The notes below the pieces were generated by a model. It did not search any database and had not been told where the DNA came from. It saw only the letters and a list, made by a program, of their open reading frames with translations. Shown here one piece after another: positions 29,026 through 37,904 of a stretch of 64,000 nt of DNA. The position numbers and the translations under genes were made by a program. This DNA is from Microbacterium sp. 8M (GTDB lineage: Bacteria; Actinomycetota; Actinomycetes; Actinomycetales; Microbacteriaceae): contig NZ_LR733284.1 of NCBI RefSeq assembly GCF_902506375.1, positions 370,076 through 434,075 on the forward strand, given 5' to 3'. The first letter of the stretch is position 1. Every line of letters begins with the position of its first letter.

Positions 29026-29787
29026 ATGCAGATCCAGGGATCCGGAGCACTCGTCACGGGCGGTGCCTCGGGACTCGGCCTCGCCACCGCGCGCCGCTTG
29101 GCGGCCGCCGGGGCGACCGTCACGATCGTCGATCTGGCGAGCTCGCAGGGCGCCGAGGTCGCGGCCGAGCTCGGCGGTGTGTTCGCGCCGGCCGATGTCA
29201 CGAGCGTCGAGGAGGTGGCCGCGGCCGTCGCCGCCGCGCAGGATGCGGCACCGCTGCGCATCGTCGTCAACTGCGCGGGCATCGCCCCGCCCGCCAAGGT
29301 GCTGGACCGCGACGGCAACCCCGCCGATGTGGCGGCGTTCGAGCGGATCATCCGGATCAACCTCATCGGCACGTTCACCGTCATCGCCCAGGCCTCCGCC
29401 GTCATCGCGAAGAACGACCCGACCGAGAGCGGCGATCGAGGCGTCATCGTGAACACCGCGAGCGTCGCCGCATTCGACGGCCAGATCGGCCAGCCCGCGT
29501 ACTCGGCCTCGAAGGGCGGCGTGCACGCGATGACCCTGCCGATCGCCCGCGAGCTCGCCCGCCACGCGATCCGCGTGTGCACGATCGCTCCCGGCATCAT
29601 GGAGACCCCGATGCTCGCCGGGCTGCCGCAGGCCGCGCAGGACTCCCTGGGCGAGCAGGTGCCCTACCCGGCGCGCCTCGGCCGCCCCGACGAGTACGCG
29701 TCGCTGGTGCAGCAGATCGTCGAGAACGGCTACCTCAACGGCGAGACGATCCGCCTCGACGGCGCGATCCGGATGGCGCCGAAGTAA
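29026..29787 (+). CDS. Short-chain dehydrogenase, 3-hydroxyacyl-CoA dehydrogenase type II (HSD10)-like
   Basis: An NAD-dependent oxidoreductase of 253 residues. The cofactor motif GGASGLGLATARRL is at the start, NCAGIAPP is the NAG motif, and the catalytic residues lie in TASVAAFDGQIGQPAYSASKGG (Ser, Tyr, Lys). The sequence EAVEVAAELGG...ADVTS and the end YLNGETIRLDGAIRMAPK are typical of the HSD10 group, which oxidises 3-hydroxyacyl-CoA or hydroxysteroids. AAGGAGAA stands 6 bases before ATG 29026. Upstream, GTGAGACCCAGACTCAC and CTGAGACTCAG form small palindromes that could be regulator sites. Another SDR follows, so both may serve fatty-acid breakdown. Confidence 0.87.
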   Translation: MQIQGSGALVTGGASGLGLATARRLAAAGATVTIVDLASSQGAEVAAELGGVFAPADVTSVEEVAAAVAAAQDAAPLRIVVNCAGIAPPAKVLDRDGNPADVAAFERIIRINLIGTFTVIAQASAVIAKNDPTESGDRGVIVNTASVAAFDGQIGQPAYSASKGGVHAMTLPIARELARHAIRVCTIAPGIMETPMLAGLPQAAQDSLGEQVPYPARLGRPDEYASLVQQIVENGYLNGETIRLDGAIRMAPK

Positions 29788-29803
29788 GCCGCTCCTCTCG
29801 TTC

Positions 29804-29855
29804 AGGTCGCAGAATCTGCTGTTCCCGCCGCGGGTTGGAGCAGAAAGTGCGACCT
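29804..29855. terminator. Internal-loop hairpin between two SDR genes
   Basis: Outer stem AGGTCGCA/TGCGACCT (8 bp), 4x4 internal loop GAAT/AAAG, inner stem CTGCT/AGCAG, loop of 18 bases. The plan, two perfect stems separated by an A-rich symmetric internal loop, resembles the repeat at 10034-10085, though the sequence is different. It may end the first transcript. Confidence 0.6.
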
Positions 29856-29912
29856 CAACGGAGGTGGGGGAGCCGCCGGCGCAGAGACGAACACCACGAA
29901 TCCGAGGAAGAC

Positions 29913-30755
29913 ATGACCGAGAACAAGCCCCTCGCGGGCAAGACCATGCTGATGTCGGGCGGCAGCCGCGGCATCGGCCTCGCGATCGCCCTGCGCGCCG
30001 CTGCAGACGGCGCCAACATCGCGCTGCTCGCGAAGACGGACACCCCGCACCCCAAGCTCGAGGGCACCGTGCACTCCGCGGCGGAGCAGATCCGCGCCGC
30101 CGGCGGCAAGGCGCTCCCGATCGTGGGCGACGTGCGCGACGACGAGAGCGTGATCGACGCGGTCCTGAAGACCCAGGGCGAGTTCGGCGGCATCGACATC
30201 GTCGTCAACAACGCCAGCGTGATCGACCTGTCCGGATCCCTCGACCTCGCCGCGAAGAAGTACGACCTCATGCAGGACGTCAATGTCCGCGGTACGTTCA
30301 TGCTCTCGCGCGCGGCGGTGCCCGTGCTCAAGGAGGCGCCGAACCCGCACATCCTCTCGCTGTCGCCGCCGCTGAACATCACGCCCCGCTGGCTCGGCGC
30401 GCACACCGGCTACACGCTCGCGAAGTACGGCATGACGATGGCGACGCTCGGGCTCGCGGCGGAGTTCGCGACCGACGGCATCGCCGCGAACACCCTGTGG
30501 CCGCGCACCACGATCGCCACGGCCGCGGTGCAGTTCGCGCTCGGTGGCGACCGCATGATGAAGGTCAGCCGCACGCCGGAGATCTACGCCGACGCCGCCT
30601 ACGCCGTGCTCACCAAACCGGCGCGCGAGTACACCGGGCAGACGCTCATCGTGGAGGACGTGCTCGAGGCCGACGGCGTCACCGACTTCTCCGGATACGC
30701 GGCCGTGCCCGGCACCCCGGACGACCAGTTGTTCCCGGACATCTTCCTGGACTGA
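29913..30755 (+). CDS. SDR oxidoreductase, HSDL2-type
   Basis: A 280-residue SDR. The cofactor motif is MSGGSRGIGLAIALRAA, followed by LLAKTDTPHPKLEGTVHSAAEQIRAAGGKALPIVGDVRD, a pattern specific for the hydroxysteroid-dehydrogenase-like 2 (HSDL2) group. NNAS replaces NNAG; the catalytic part is LSLSPPLNITPRWLGAHTGYTLAKYGM (Ser, Tyr, Lys). The family is linked to fatty-acid metabolism, with unknown true substrate. GAGGAAG precedes ATG 29913. It lies after the HSD10-like gene on the same strand, separated by a hairpin. Confidence 0.87.
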   Translation: MTENKPLAGKTMLMSGGSRGIGLAIALRAAADGANIALLAKTDTPHPKLEGTVHSAAEQIRAAGGKALPIVGDVRDDESVIDAVLKTQGEFGGIDIVVNNASVIDLSGSLDLAAKKYDLMQDVNVRGTFMLSRAAVPVLKEAPNPHILSLSPPLNITPRWLGAHTGYTLAKYGMTMATLGLAAEFATDGIAANTLWPRTTIATAAVQFALGGDRMMKVSRTPEIYADAAYAVLTKPAREYTGQTLIVEDVLEADGVTDFSGYAAVPGTPDDQLFPDIFLD

Positions 30756-30807
30756 GGAACCGGTCCAGGCTCAGCGTCCGACCGCTCGCTCAGGAACCGG
30801 GCCGTCC

Positions 30808-31575
30808 TCAAGCCTTGTCGATCTCGGCGACGATCGCGCGGTAGCCGCGGGCTGCGGCGAGGTCGCGCGGCAGCACGCCGTCGCCGTCGCGGATCGTGAT
30901 GTCGGCGCCGCCCGCGATGAGCGTGCGCACGATGTCGACGTAGGTCCGCGAGCCGTCGCCGAGCACGATCGCCTCGTGCAGGGCGGTCCAGTGCAGGTTG
31001 TTGATGTGGTTCGGATCCACGCCCGCGGCGAGCAGGATCTGCACGGTGCTGAGGTGCCCGCGCTCGGAGGCGGGGATGAGTGCGGTGCCGCCGTAGCGGT
31101 TCGTGCTGCGCAGGTCTGCGCCGTGCGCGAGCGTCGCCCGCAGGATCTCATCGTGCCCGCGCGCTCCCGCGTACAGGTAGGCCGAGTCGACGATGTCGTC
31201 CTTGGCGTTCACGTCGGCGCCGGCGTCGATGAGCGCGAGCGCGGCCTCGACCCGGTTGCCCTTGGTGGCGGCGATGAGCGGCGTCATCCCGCCCGCGCCG
31301 CGCGCCTCGAGGTCGGCGCCTTCGGCGATGGCGGCGCGGACGGCGGCGGCGTCGCCGTCCGACGCGGCGGCGAACAGGCGGGAGTTCAGGGCGGTCATCT
31401 CGGCCTCGGTTCTCGGTGCGGTGGAGGAGGGGTTCGCGATCGCGGGCGACGTGCCGGTGACGGTCGGAGTGGCCGCGGGTGCCGTGGAGCTGCACCCGGC
31501 GAGCAGCAGCGCCGCGGTGAGCGCCGCCGCCGCTACGCCGATGGCGCGCGTCCGGGTCAGCGGGAGGAACGTCAT
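30808..31575 (-). CDS. Ankyrin-repeat lipoprotein
   Basis: A 255-residue protein anchored outside the membrane. The signal peptide IGVAAAALTAALLLAGC has the lipobox LAGC; a Thr/Ala/Pro linker follows. Residues about 65-250 form five ankyrin repeats (LFAAASDGDAAAVRAAIAEGADLEARGAGGMTPLIAAT; ALALIDAGADVNAKD; ATLAHGADLRSTNRYGGTALIPASERGHLSTVQILLAAGVDPNHIN; HWTALHEAIVLGD; TLIAGGADITIRDGDGVLPRDLAAARG). Bacterial exported ankyrin proteins often act as immunity or partner-binding proteins, for instance together with catalase (AnkB). No such partner is next door. It is divergent from the FAD oxidoreductase gene. Confidence 0.87.
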   Translation of the reverse strand: MTFLPLTRTRAIGVAAAALTAALLLAGCSSTAPAATPTVTGTSPAIANPSSTAPRTEAEMTALNSRLFAAASDGDAAAVRAAIAEGADLEARGAGGMTPLIAATKGNRVEAALALIDAGADVNAKDDIVDSAYLYAGARGHDEILRATLAHGADLRSTNRYGGTALIPASERGHLSTVQILLAAGVDPNHINNLHWTALHEAIVLGDGSRTYVDIVRTLIAGGADITIRDGDGVLPRDLAAARGYRAIVAEIDKA

Positions 31576-31581
31576 GCAGAA

Positions 31582-31591
31582 TGGTATACCA
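31582..31591. promoter_or_regulatory. TGGTATACCA palindrome between divergent genes
   Basis: A perfect 10-bp palindrome in the 107-bp gap between the ankyrin lipoprotein and the FAD oxidoreductase. It resembles GntR-type half-sites (TGGT-N2-ACCA). No regulator gene is adjacent. Confidence 0.4.
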
Positions 31592-31682
31592 CTTGGGATC
31601 CGGGAACCCGCTGAGCGGTCGGATCCGTAGAATCGAGCGGATCCGGCGAGGACGCCGAACGCGACCCGACGAAGGAACCCGC

Positions 31683-33053
31683 ATGCGCAACGGCGACGTC
31701 TCGCACTGGTGGCATCAGCTCGGCGCTCCGGAGCCGCGCCCGGAGCTGCCCGGAGACCTCACGGTCGATGTGGCGATCGTCGGCGCCGGCTACACCGGAC
31801 TGTGGTCGGCGTACTACCTGAAGCAGGCGCAACCCGCGCTGCGGATCGCGATCGTCGAGCAGCGGCACGCCGGCTACGGCGCATCCGGCCGCAACGGCGG
31901 CTGGCTCACGAACTCGGTCACCGGTGGGCGGGAGCAGTACGAGCCCACGCACGGACGCGACGCGGCTGAACGGTTCCAGCGTGCGCTCAACGACACCGTC
32001 GACGAGGTGATCCGCGTCGCCGCGACGGAGGGCATCGACGCCGACATCGCCAAGGGCGGGGAGTTCACCGTCGCCCGGACGCCGGCCCAGGAGGCGCGGC
32101 TGCGGGCGTTCGCCGCGGCCGAGCAGTCCTGGCGATACACCGACGTCGCCCTGCTCGAGGCGGCGGAGGCCACGGCGAAGATCGACGTGCGCGGCACCAG
32201 GGCCGCGGTGTGGCATCCGCACGCCGCCCGGATCCAGCCCGCGAAGCTCGTCGCAGGGCTCGCCCACGTCGTGGAGCGGCTCGGCGTGGAGATCTACGAG
32301 CGCACCACCGTGCACGAGATCGCGCCGCACCGGCTGCACACGGATCACGGCACCGTCACCGCCGAGCACATCGTGCGCGCCACGGAGGGTTTCACCGCGA
32401 ACCTTGCGGGGCTGCACCGGTTGTGGCTGCCGATGAACTCGTCGCTCATCGCGACCGAGCCGCTGCCGGCCGCCGTGTGGGACGAGCTGCACTGGAGCGC
32501 GGCCGAGGTGCTCGGCGACTTCGCGCACGTGTACATGTACGCCCAGCGCACCGCCGACGACCGGATCGCGATCGGCGGCCGCGGCAAGCCCTACCGCTAC
32601 GGCTCCCGCACCGACACCGACGGACAGACGCCGGCGTCCACCGTGCGCACGCTGCAGGGCATCCTGCATCGATTCTTCCCCGCGACCGCGGGCGCCGAGA
32701 TCGCGCACACGTGGTCGGGCGTGCTCGGCGTCCCCCGCGACTGGGCGGCCACCGTCGGGCTGGACCGGCGCACAGGCATCGCCTGGGGCGGCGGATACGT
32801 GGGCACCGGCGTGACGGCGACGAACCTCGCCGGCCGCACGATCACCGACCTCATCCTGGAGCGCGACACAGAGCTCGTGAGCCTGCCGTGGGTGAACCAC
32901 CGGGTGCGTCGGTGGGAGCCCGAACCGCTGCGCTGGATCGCGACGACGGGCCTGTATGCCGCGTACGGCATGGCGGATCGGGCCGAGGCGGCCGGCAGGG
33001 CGACGACCTCGCCGATCGCGCGCGTCGCCGACGTCATCACCGGGCGGCACTGA
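31683..33053 (+). CDS. FAD-dependent oxidoreductase (DadA/PuuB type)
   Basis: A soluble flavoenzyme of 456 residues. The FAD-binding motif VDVAIVGAGYTGLWSAYYL is near residue 30, then the glycine-rich GASGRNGGWLTN motif typical of the gamma-glutamylputrescine oxidase (PuuB) and related amine/amino-acid oxidases, and the C-terminal FAD contact WSGVLGVPRDWAATVGLDRRTGIAWGGGYVGTGVTATNLAGRTITDLI. It probably oxidises a secondary or primary amine or amino acid. ATG 31683 lies after GAAGGAACCC. No polyamine genes are near, so the substrate stays open. Confidence 0.87.
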   Translation: MRNGDVSHWWHQLGAPEPRPELPGDLTVDVAIVGAGYTGLWSAYYLKQAQPALRIAIVEQRHAGYGASGRNGGWLTNSVTGGREQYEPTHGRDAAERFQRALNDTVDEVIRVAATEGIDADIAKGGEFTVARTPAQEARLRAFAAAEQSWRYTDVALLEAAEATAKIDVRGTRAAVWHPHAARIQPAKLVAGLAHVVERLGVEIYERTTVHEIAPHRLHTDHGTVTAEHIVRATEGFTANLAGLHRLWLPMNSSLIATEPLPAAVWDELHWSAAEVLGDFAHVYMYAQRTADDRIAIGGRGKPYRYGSRTDTDGQTPASTVRTLQGILHRFFPATAGAEIAHTWSGVLGVPRDWAATVGLDRRTGIAWGGGYVGTGVTATNLAGRTITDLILERDTELVSLPWVNHRVRRWEPEPLRWIATTGLYAAYGMADRAEAAGRATTSPIARVADVITGRH

Positions 33054-33108
33054 ACCGCGGCTCTCCGCACGCGAGCGGATGTGCACGGGACCGGATGACG
33101 CGCCGGTG

Positions 33109-33127
33109 CCCGTCCGTCGCGGACGGG
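33109..33127. terminator. Hairpin between convergent genes
   Basis: CCCGTCCG, TCG, CGGACGGG: a perfect 8-bp stem with a 3-base loop in the gap between the FAD oxidoreductase and the L7/L12-like gene. Confidence 0.6.
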
Positions 33128-33168
33128 GGCTGGATCCCCTCCGGTCGCGAAACGAAATGGATCCCGCG

Positions 33169-33738
33169 TCAGCGCCAGGATTCGATGGCGTCCTTCGCAT
33201 CCTTGAGGCTGAGGCCGGTCGCCTGGCGCAGCGCCTTGATCGCGAGGATCTTCTGTTCCGCGGCCACCAGCCGGTCGATCTCCGCGCGCTCGGCGGGGGA
33301 GAGGTGCGTGAGCGCATCCGCGGCGGGCATCCCCTGGGCGTACGTGGGTGCGCCCGCGGGCCGGGACGTGGAGCCGACGAGCGACACCGGCACGGCCTCT
33401 GACGTGCCGGATGCCGACGGCACCCACGCGTCGATCTGGTCCTTGGCCTCGCGCAGAGAGAGGCCGGAGTGCTCGCGCAGCACCTTGATCGCGGAGATCT
33501 TCTGCTCGTGCGCGACCAGCGCATCGATCTCGGCGATGACGGCCGGGCTCAGCGGATCCGACGGGGTCGGGGCCGGGCTCCGCGGCGGCTGGACCCTTGC
33601 GGATGCCCGTGACGGCGGCGCGAAGGCGGTGTCGAGCGGCTCCGGCGCCTTCGGGCGGACCGCGCGCAGGGTCGCGACGATCACGACGCCCAGGACGACG
33701 ATCACCGCGACCAGGAGGATCCAGATCCACAGCTCCAT
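33169..33738 (-). CDS. Membrane-anchored protein with two ribosomal L7/L12 C-terminal-like domains
   Basis: A 189-residue protein. An N-terminal membrane helix ([27 protein letters not shown]) is followed by a Pro/Ala linker and two copies of a helix-turn-helix-like unit: [42 protein letters not shown] and [42 protein letters not shown]. The part K-I-x-A-I-K-x-L-R-x-x-(T/S)-G-L-(S)-L-(K/R)-(E/D)-A-K-D closely copies the C-terminal domain of ribosomal stalk protein bL12, which recruits translation GTPases. A duplicated, membrane-tethered form is unusual. The linker includes a third, looser Pro-rich region. ATG 33738 is chosen because the helix starts there. Function unknown. Confidence 0.82.
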   Translation of the reverse strand: MELWIWILLVAVIVVLGVVIVATLRAVRPKAPEPLDTAFAPPSRASARVQPPRSPAPTPSDPLSPAVIAEIDALVAHEQKISAIKVLREHSGLSLREAKDQIDAWVPSASGTSEAVPVSLVGSTSRPAGAPTYAQGMPAADALTHLSPAERAEIDRLVAAEQKILAIKALRQATGLSLKDAKDAIESWR

Positions 33739-33827
33739 GCCGCCAGCGTACGGGGTCGTCGCGCCCGGGTCCGCCGCAGGCAAGGCGCCCAGGACCTTCG
33801 CAACCGCGAGGCCCTACCCTGGAAGAC

Positions 33828-35078
33828 ATGTCCGACACTCCTGCGTCCGTGCGCTCCGGCGCCCCCTCGAAGCGCGCCCAGGTGCGCCCCGCCACCGAAG
33901 GATGGACGCAGAAGAAGGACGCCGAGGGGCGCCCGCTGCTGCAGTTCGCCAGCCCGCGCCGCGGCAAGCCCCCGGTGCACCTCGCCGACCTCACGCCTGC
34001 CGAGCGCATCGAGAAGGTGAAGGAGCTCGGTCTGCCCGGCTTCCGCGCCAAGCAGCTCGCCACGCACTACTTCACGCACTACACCTCGGATCCGGCGCAC
34101 ATGACCGATCTGCCGGCCGGCCAGCGCGACGAGCTCGTCGCCGGCATGCTGCCGCCGCTGCTCACCGAGGTGCGGCGACTGGAGACCGACCGCGGCGACA
34201 CCATCAAGTTCCTCTGGCGCCTGCACGACGGCGCGCTCGTCGAATCGGTGCTCATGCGCTACCCCGGCCGCATCACGCTGTGCGTGTCGAGCCAGGCCGG
34301 CTGCGGCATGAACTGCCCCTTCTGCGCGACCGGGCAGGCGGGTCTCACCCGCAACATGTCGACCGCCGAGATCGTCGAGCAGATCGTGCGCGCCAACCGC
34401 CTCATCGCCGAGGGTGGACTCGGCGGCAAGAAGGCCGGCGACCACTCCATGGAGCGTGTGAGCAACATCGTGTTCATGGGCATGGGCGAGCCGCTCGCGA
34501 ACTACAAGCGGGTCATGGACGCGGTGCGCGTCATGATCGCCCCGCAGCCCGAGGGGCTCGGGATGAGCGCCCGCGGCATCACCGTGTCGACGGTGGGCCT
34601 GGTGCCGGCGATCAACAAGCTCGCGGATGAGGACATCCCCGTCACGTTCGCGCTGTCGCTGCACGCGCCGGACGACCAGCTCCGCGACGAGCTCATCCCG
34701 GTGAACTCGCGGTGGAAGGTCGACGAGGCGCTCGACGCGGCCCGCGGCTACTTCGAGAAGACCGGACGCCGCGTCTCGATCGAGTACGCGCTCATCAAGG
34801 ACATGAACGACCACGCCTGGCGCGCCGACCTGCTCGCGGAGAAGCTCAACGCCCGCGGGCGCGGCTGGGTGCACGTGAATCCGATCCCGCTGAACCCGAC
34901 GCCCGGATCCATCTGGACCGCGTCGGAGAAGCACGTGCAGGACGAGTTCGTCCGGCGCCTGAACGACGCCGGGATCCCGACCACCCTGCGCGACACCCGC
35001 GGCAAGGAGATCGACGGCGCGTGCGGCCAGCTGGTCGCCACGACCGAGGACGAGGCCGCCGCGGCCGCGATGGCCTGA
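33828..35078 (+). CDS. rlmN: 23S rRNA/tRNA adenine-C2 methyltransferase RlmN
   Basis: A radical-SAM enzyme of 416 residues that methylates C2 of A2503 in 23S rRNA and of A37 in some tRNAs. The 4Fe-4S cluster cysteines are in [12 protein letters not shown] (Cys159, Cys163, Cys166), and the conserved methyl-carrying cysteine is in the final IDGACGQL segment. [41 protein letters not shown] and VNPIPLNP are all family motifs. About 45 extra N-terminal residues are polar, as in other actinobacterial RlmN proteins. The gene is followed by the repeat region 35079-35418 that separates it from the convergent phosphatase. Confidence 0.95.
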   Translation: MSDTPASVRSGAPSKRAQVRPATEGWTQKKDAEGRPLLQFASPRRGKPPVHLADLTPAERIEKVKELGLPGFRAKQLATHYFTHYTSDPAHMTDLPAGQRDELVAGMLPPLLTEVRRLETDRGDTIKFLWRLHDGALVESVLMRYPGRITLCVSSQAGCGMNCPFCATGQAGLTRNMSTAEIVEQIVRANRLIAEGGLGGKKAGDHSMERVSNIVFMGMGEPLANYKRVMDAVRVMIAPQPEGLGMSARGITVSTVGLVPAINKLADEDIPVTFALSLHAPDDQLRDELIPVNSRWKVDEALDAARGYFEKTGRRVSIEYALIKDMNDHAWRADLLAEKLNARGRGWVHVNPIPLNPTPGSIWTASEKHVQDEFVRRLNDAGIPTTLRDTRGKEIDGACGQLVATTEDEAAAAAMA

Positions 35079-35418
35079 GCCGCGCCTCCCGGTCCCTGAG
35101 CCGGGCCCACGCGCCGCGGAGGCTCCGGGCAGCGCGGAGCGCTGGCTGGAGAGCGGCGTGGGGAGCGAGGGGGCCCGCGCCTCCGGGTCCCTGAGCCTGT
35201 CGAAGGGACCGCGCGTGCGTCGGGGCGCTTCGACGAGCTCAGCGTCCGGTCCGTTGATTCGACGAGCTCAGCGACCGGTTGGGTCCCGCGCCTCCCTGTC
35301 CCTGAGCCTGTCGAAGGGACCGCGCGTGCGTCGGGGCGCTTCGACGAGCTCAGCGACCGGTCCGTCAGATCCGACGAGCTCAGCGGTCGGTGGATCCGTC
35401 GAGCTCAGTGACCGGTTC
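35079..35418. repeat. Intergenic repeat cluster (two 81-bp direct repeats plus half units)
   Basis: No gene is visible in these 340 bases. Two 81-base units, 35174-35254 and 35285-35365, differ at only three positions. Each contains GTCCCTGAGCCTGTCGAAGG and, further on, CTTCGACGAGCTCAGCG, which is nearly its inverted partner, so each unit can fold into a long hairpin. Further half units (GACGAGCTCAGC) lie at 35260-35275, 35372-35385 and 35398-35410. This is the kind of bidirectional terminator-like repeat common between convergent genes of Microbacteriaceae. Confidence 0.8.
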
Positions 35419-35895
35419 TCAGTCGTGCGGGGTGCGCAGGAGGCGCAGCCGCCCGGATCCCTCGATCAGCTCCGTCCAGGAGTCCACGTCGACCGCGCAT
35501 TCGGCGACCGCGCAGGTCGGGAACTCGACGTACGAGCCGGTGAGCTCGGCGACCGCGTCGGTCATGCCGGGGTTGTGACCCACGAGCATGGCGATCCCGA
35601 TCTCGTCGGGCAGGCCGCTCGCGACCTGCAGGATCGTCGAGGCCGTCGCCCCGTAGAGCTCCGGCTCCTGGATCACCGAGAGCCCGAACGCCACGGCGTA
35701 CGCCTCCGCCGTGCGGCGCGCTCGGACGGCGGTGCTCGACACGACCCGCTGCAGCGCGACCCCCTCGTCGCGCAGGCGCAGGGCCATCGCGGGGGCGTCG
35801 CGGAGTCCGCGCGCGTTCAGCGGCCGTTCGTGGTCGCGCAGGCCCACGACGTCCCAATCGGACTTGGCGTGCCGGCCCAGGAGCAGCGTCTTCAT
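35419..35895 (-). CDS. Histidine phosphatase, SixA type
   Basis: A 158-residue phosphatase of the histidine phosphatase superfamily. The catalytic LLLGRHAKSDWD (Arg-His-x-Lys, the SixA variant of the RHG motif), DHERPLNARG, RVVSSTAVRARRTAEA and the second histidine in MLVGHNPGM are all seen. SixA-type enzymes remove phosphate from phosphohistidine in signalling proteins. ATG 35895 gives the usual family start MKTLLLGRHAKS. The upstream alternative at 35931 adds 12 residues without support. It is convergent with rlmN across the repeat cluster. Confidence 0.88.
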   Translation of the reverse strand: MKTLLLGRHAKSDWDVVGLRDHERPLNARGLRDAPAMALRLRDEGVALQRVVSSTAVRARRTAEAYAVAFGLSVIQEPELYGATASTILQVASGLPDEIGIAMLVGHNPGMTDAVAELTGSYVEFPTCAVAECAVDVDSWTELIEGSGRLRLLRTPHD

Positions 35896-35947
35896 GATCA
35901 CCAGAGTGCCACCGGGACGGCGCTCGCGCACGCGCTCCCGCGCACGG

Positions 35948-36862
35948 TCACGACCGCTGCCCGAGCAGCCGCGGGCGCACCTCGCCCAGCCGTGCCTGCA
36001 GCGCCTCCAGGAACGCCGCGATCGCCGGCTGGTTCAGGGCCTCGGGCCGCGCGATGAGCCAGTACGGCAGCCGCTCGTCGATGCGGTCGGGGAGCACACG
36101 CACGAGGTCGTCGTGCTGGTCGGCGAGGAAGGCAGGCAGCAGACCGTATCCGGCGCCGCCCCGGGTCGCGTCGACGTGCACGTACACGTTGGTGCTCGCG
36201 ACCGAGTCGACCATCCCCGGCACCGCCCGGCGGGCGTCGTCGAGGGAGTCGACGTGCAGCATCGATTCGATGAAGTAGACGAGCGGCTGCCCGGCCAGCT
36301 CCTCGGGATCCTGCGGGGCGGGATTCCGCTCCAGCCAGTCGCGGCTCGCGTACAGGCCCAGGGCGTAGTCGGCCAGGTGGATGGCCCTGGCGCGACGCAC
36401 CTGCGGCCGCCCCACCACGACCTCAAGGTCGGCGCCCGTGCGCTGCTGCGACGCCTGCCGGGTGGAGGTGATGATCTCCAGCGACACGTCGGGGTGGACG
36501 CGGCGCAGCGCCGCCATTGCGGGGGCCGCGACGAACCCGCTGAAGCCGTCGGTCGCCGACAGCCGGATGAGGCCGCCGATGCGTCCTCCGTCACGGTCGT
36601 CCAGGCGGCCGAGTGCGCGCTCCACGCCCTCGGCGGCCGCGAGGGCGCGCGACCCGAGCGGGGTGAGCTCCCAGCCCGCGCCCTCGCGGGAGAGCACGCG
36701 CCCGCCGAGCTGCGTCTCGAGGGCCGCGATGCGCCGGGCCACCGTCGTGTGGTTGAGCCCGAGCTGCTGACCGGCGGTGGTGAACCGGCCGCTGCGCGCC
36801 ACGGCGAGGAGCACGAGCAGGTCGTCGGCGCTCAGCGGCGGTGCGGGGAAGTGCGCGTCCAT
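35948..36862 (-). CDS. LysR-family transcriptional regulator
   Basis: A 304-residue regulator with an N-terminal winged helix-turn-helix (LSADDLLVLLAVARSGRFTTAGQQLGLNHTTVARRIAALETQLGGRVLSREGAGWELTPLG) and a C-terminal periplasmic-binding-like effector domain. The HTTVARRIAALE recognition helix is the form used by the subgroup often found beside dehydrogenase genes. It faces a 3-hydroxybutyrate-dehydrogenase-like gene across 64 bases, which is a likely target. The start ATG 36862 (MDAHFPAPPLSADD) is immediately before the DNA-binding domain. Confidence 0.88.
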   Translation of the reverse strand: MDAHFPAPPLSADDLLVLLAVARSGRFTTAGQQLGLNHTTVARRIAALETQLGGRVLSREGAGWELTPLGSRALAAAEGVERALGRLDDRDGGRIGGLIRLSATDGFSGFVAAPAMAALRRVHPDVSLEIITSTRQASQQRTGADLEVVVGRPQVRRARAIHLADYALGLYASRDWLERNPAPQDPEELAGQPLVYFIESMLHVDSLDDARRAVPGMVDSVASTNVYVHVDATRGGAGYGLLPAFLADQHDDLVRVLPDRIDERLPYWLIARPEALNQPAIAAFLEALQARLGEVRPRLLGQRS

Positions 36863-36926
36863 CTGTGCAGTTTTGCATAGCCGGAGTCCTTTCCGGCGTG
36901 CGCTTGCGTGAAGTACCGTGCTGAGC

Positions 36927-37700
36927 ATGGCGGAACAGCGAGGCCTCGGCAACACCACGGATCTGACGGGGCGCACCGCCCTGGTCACCGGCGGCGGAAG
37001 CGGGATCGGCGCCGCGTGCGCCAGGGCCCTCGCAGGCGGCGGCGCTCACGTCGTGGTGATCGACCGTGACGCGGAGGCGGCGGAGGCCGTCGCCATCGAG
37101 ATCGGCGGGGAGAGTCTCGCGCTCGACCTCGGCGACCTGGACGCCCTTGCCGCACGCAGCTTCGATGCCGACATCCTGCTGAACAACGCGGGGATCCAGA
37201 CCGTCGCCCCGATCGTGGACTTCGACCCGGCGACGTTCCGCCGCATGCTCGACATCATGGTGACCGCGCCGTTCCTGCTGACCCGCGCCGTCCTGCCGGG
37301 GATGTACCAGCGGCGCTGGGGGAGGATCGTCAACATCAGTTCGGTGCACGGCCTGCGCGCGAGCGAGTACAAGTCCGCCTACGTGACCGCCAAGCACGCG
37401 CTGGAGGGGTTGTCCAAGGTCACCGCGCTCGAGGGCGGCCCGCGCGGCGTGACGAGCAACTGCCTCAACCCGGGCTACGTGAACACGCCGCTCGTGCAGA
37501 AGCAGATCGCGGACCAGGCGCGCACCCACGGCATCCCCGAATCCGAGGTCATCGAGAAGGTCATGCTCGCCGAGTCGGCGATCAAGCGACTGCTCGAGCC
37601 GGAGGAGGTGGCCGATCTGGCGCTCTGGCTGTGCGGGCCCATGGCCGGATCCGTCACGGGCTCGTCGTACACGATGGACGGCGGGTGGAGCGCGCGCTGA
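36927..37700 (+). CDS. 3-hydroxybutyrate dehydrogenase-like SDR
   Basis: A 257-residue NAD-dependent SDR. Cofactor motif TGGGSGIGAACARAL, LLNNAGIQTVAPIVDFDPATFRRMLDIM, catalytic region NISSVHGLRASEYKSAYVTAKHALEGLSKVTALEG (Ser, Tyr, Lys), and NCLNPGYVNTPLVQKQIADQA with the Gln and Lys that bind the carboxylate in D-3-hydroxybutyrate dehydrogenases. The end SVTGSSYTMDGGWSAR is also typical. It would interconvert 3-hydroxybutyrate and acetoacetate. A TACCGT hexamer 7 bases before ATG 36927 suggests a very short leader. The divergent LysR protein probably controls it. Confidence 0.85.
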   Translation: MAEQRGLGNTTDLTGRTALVTGGGSGIGAACARALAGGGAHVVVIDRDAEAAEAVAIEIGGESLALDLGDLDALAARSFDADILLNNAGIQTVAPIVDFDPATFRRMLDIMVTAPFLLTRAVLPGMYQRRWGRIVNISSVHGLRASEYKSAYVTAKHALEGLSKVTALEGGPRGVTSNCLNPGYVNTPLVQKQIADQARTHGIPESEVIEKVMLAESAIKRLLEPEEVADLALWLCGPMAGSVTGSSYTMDGGWSAR

Positions 37701-37810
37701 CGCTCCGTCCGCCGTCCCCGGCTCCGCCCGCCATCGCCCTCTTCCCGGATTCGCGCGCACGGTTCTGTTCGACCGTGACCGGGTCGCCGGGAGGTCTTGT
37801 CGAAGGAATC

Positions 37811-37860
37811 AGTGATTGATACTGTCGTTAACCAGCTCGAATCGAGCAGGTTCAATCACT
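37811..37860. promoter_or_regulatory. Nested inverted repeats upstream of the GH31 gene
   Basis: AGTGATTGA (37811-37819) and its complement TCAATCACT (37852-37860) are 32 bases apart and flank a smaller palindrome, CTCGA-A-TCGAG (37836-37846). The region is AT-richer than its surroundings and 45 bases upstream of the start codon, so it is a good candidate for a regulator site of the secreted glycosidase. Confidence 0.5.
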
Positions 37861-37904
37861 CGCTGCGATGACGCCGGCGTCGTCGCCCCACCGAGAGGTC
37901 AGTG

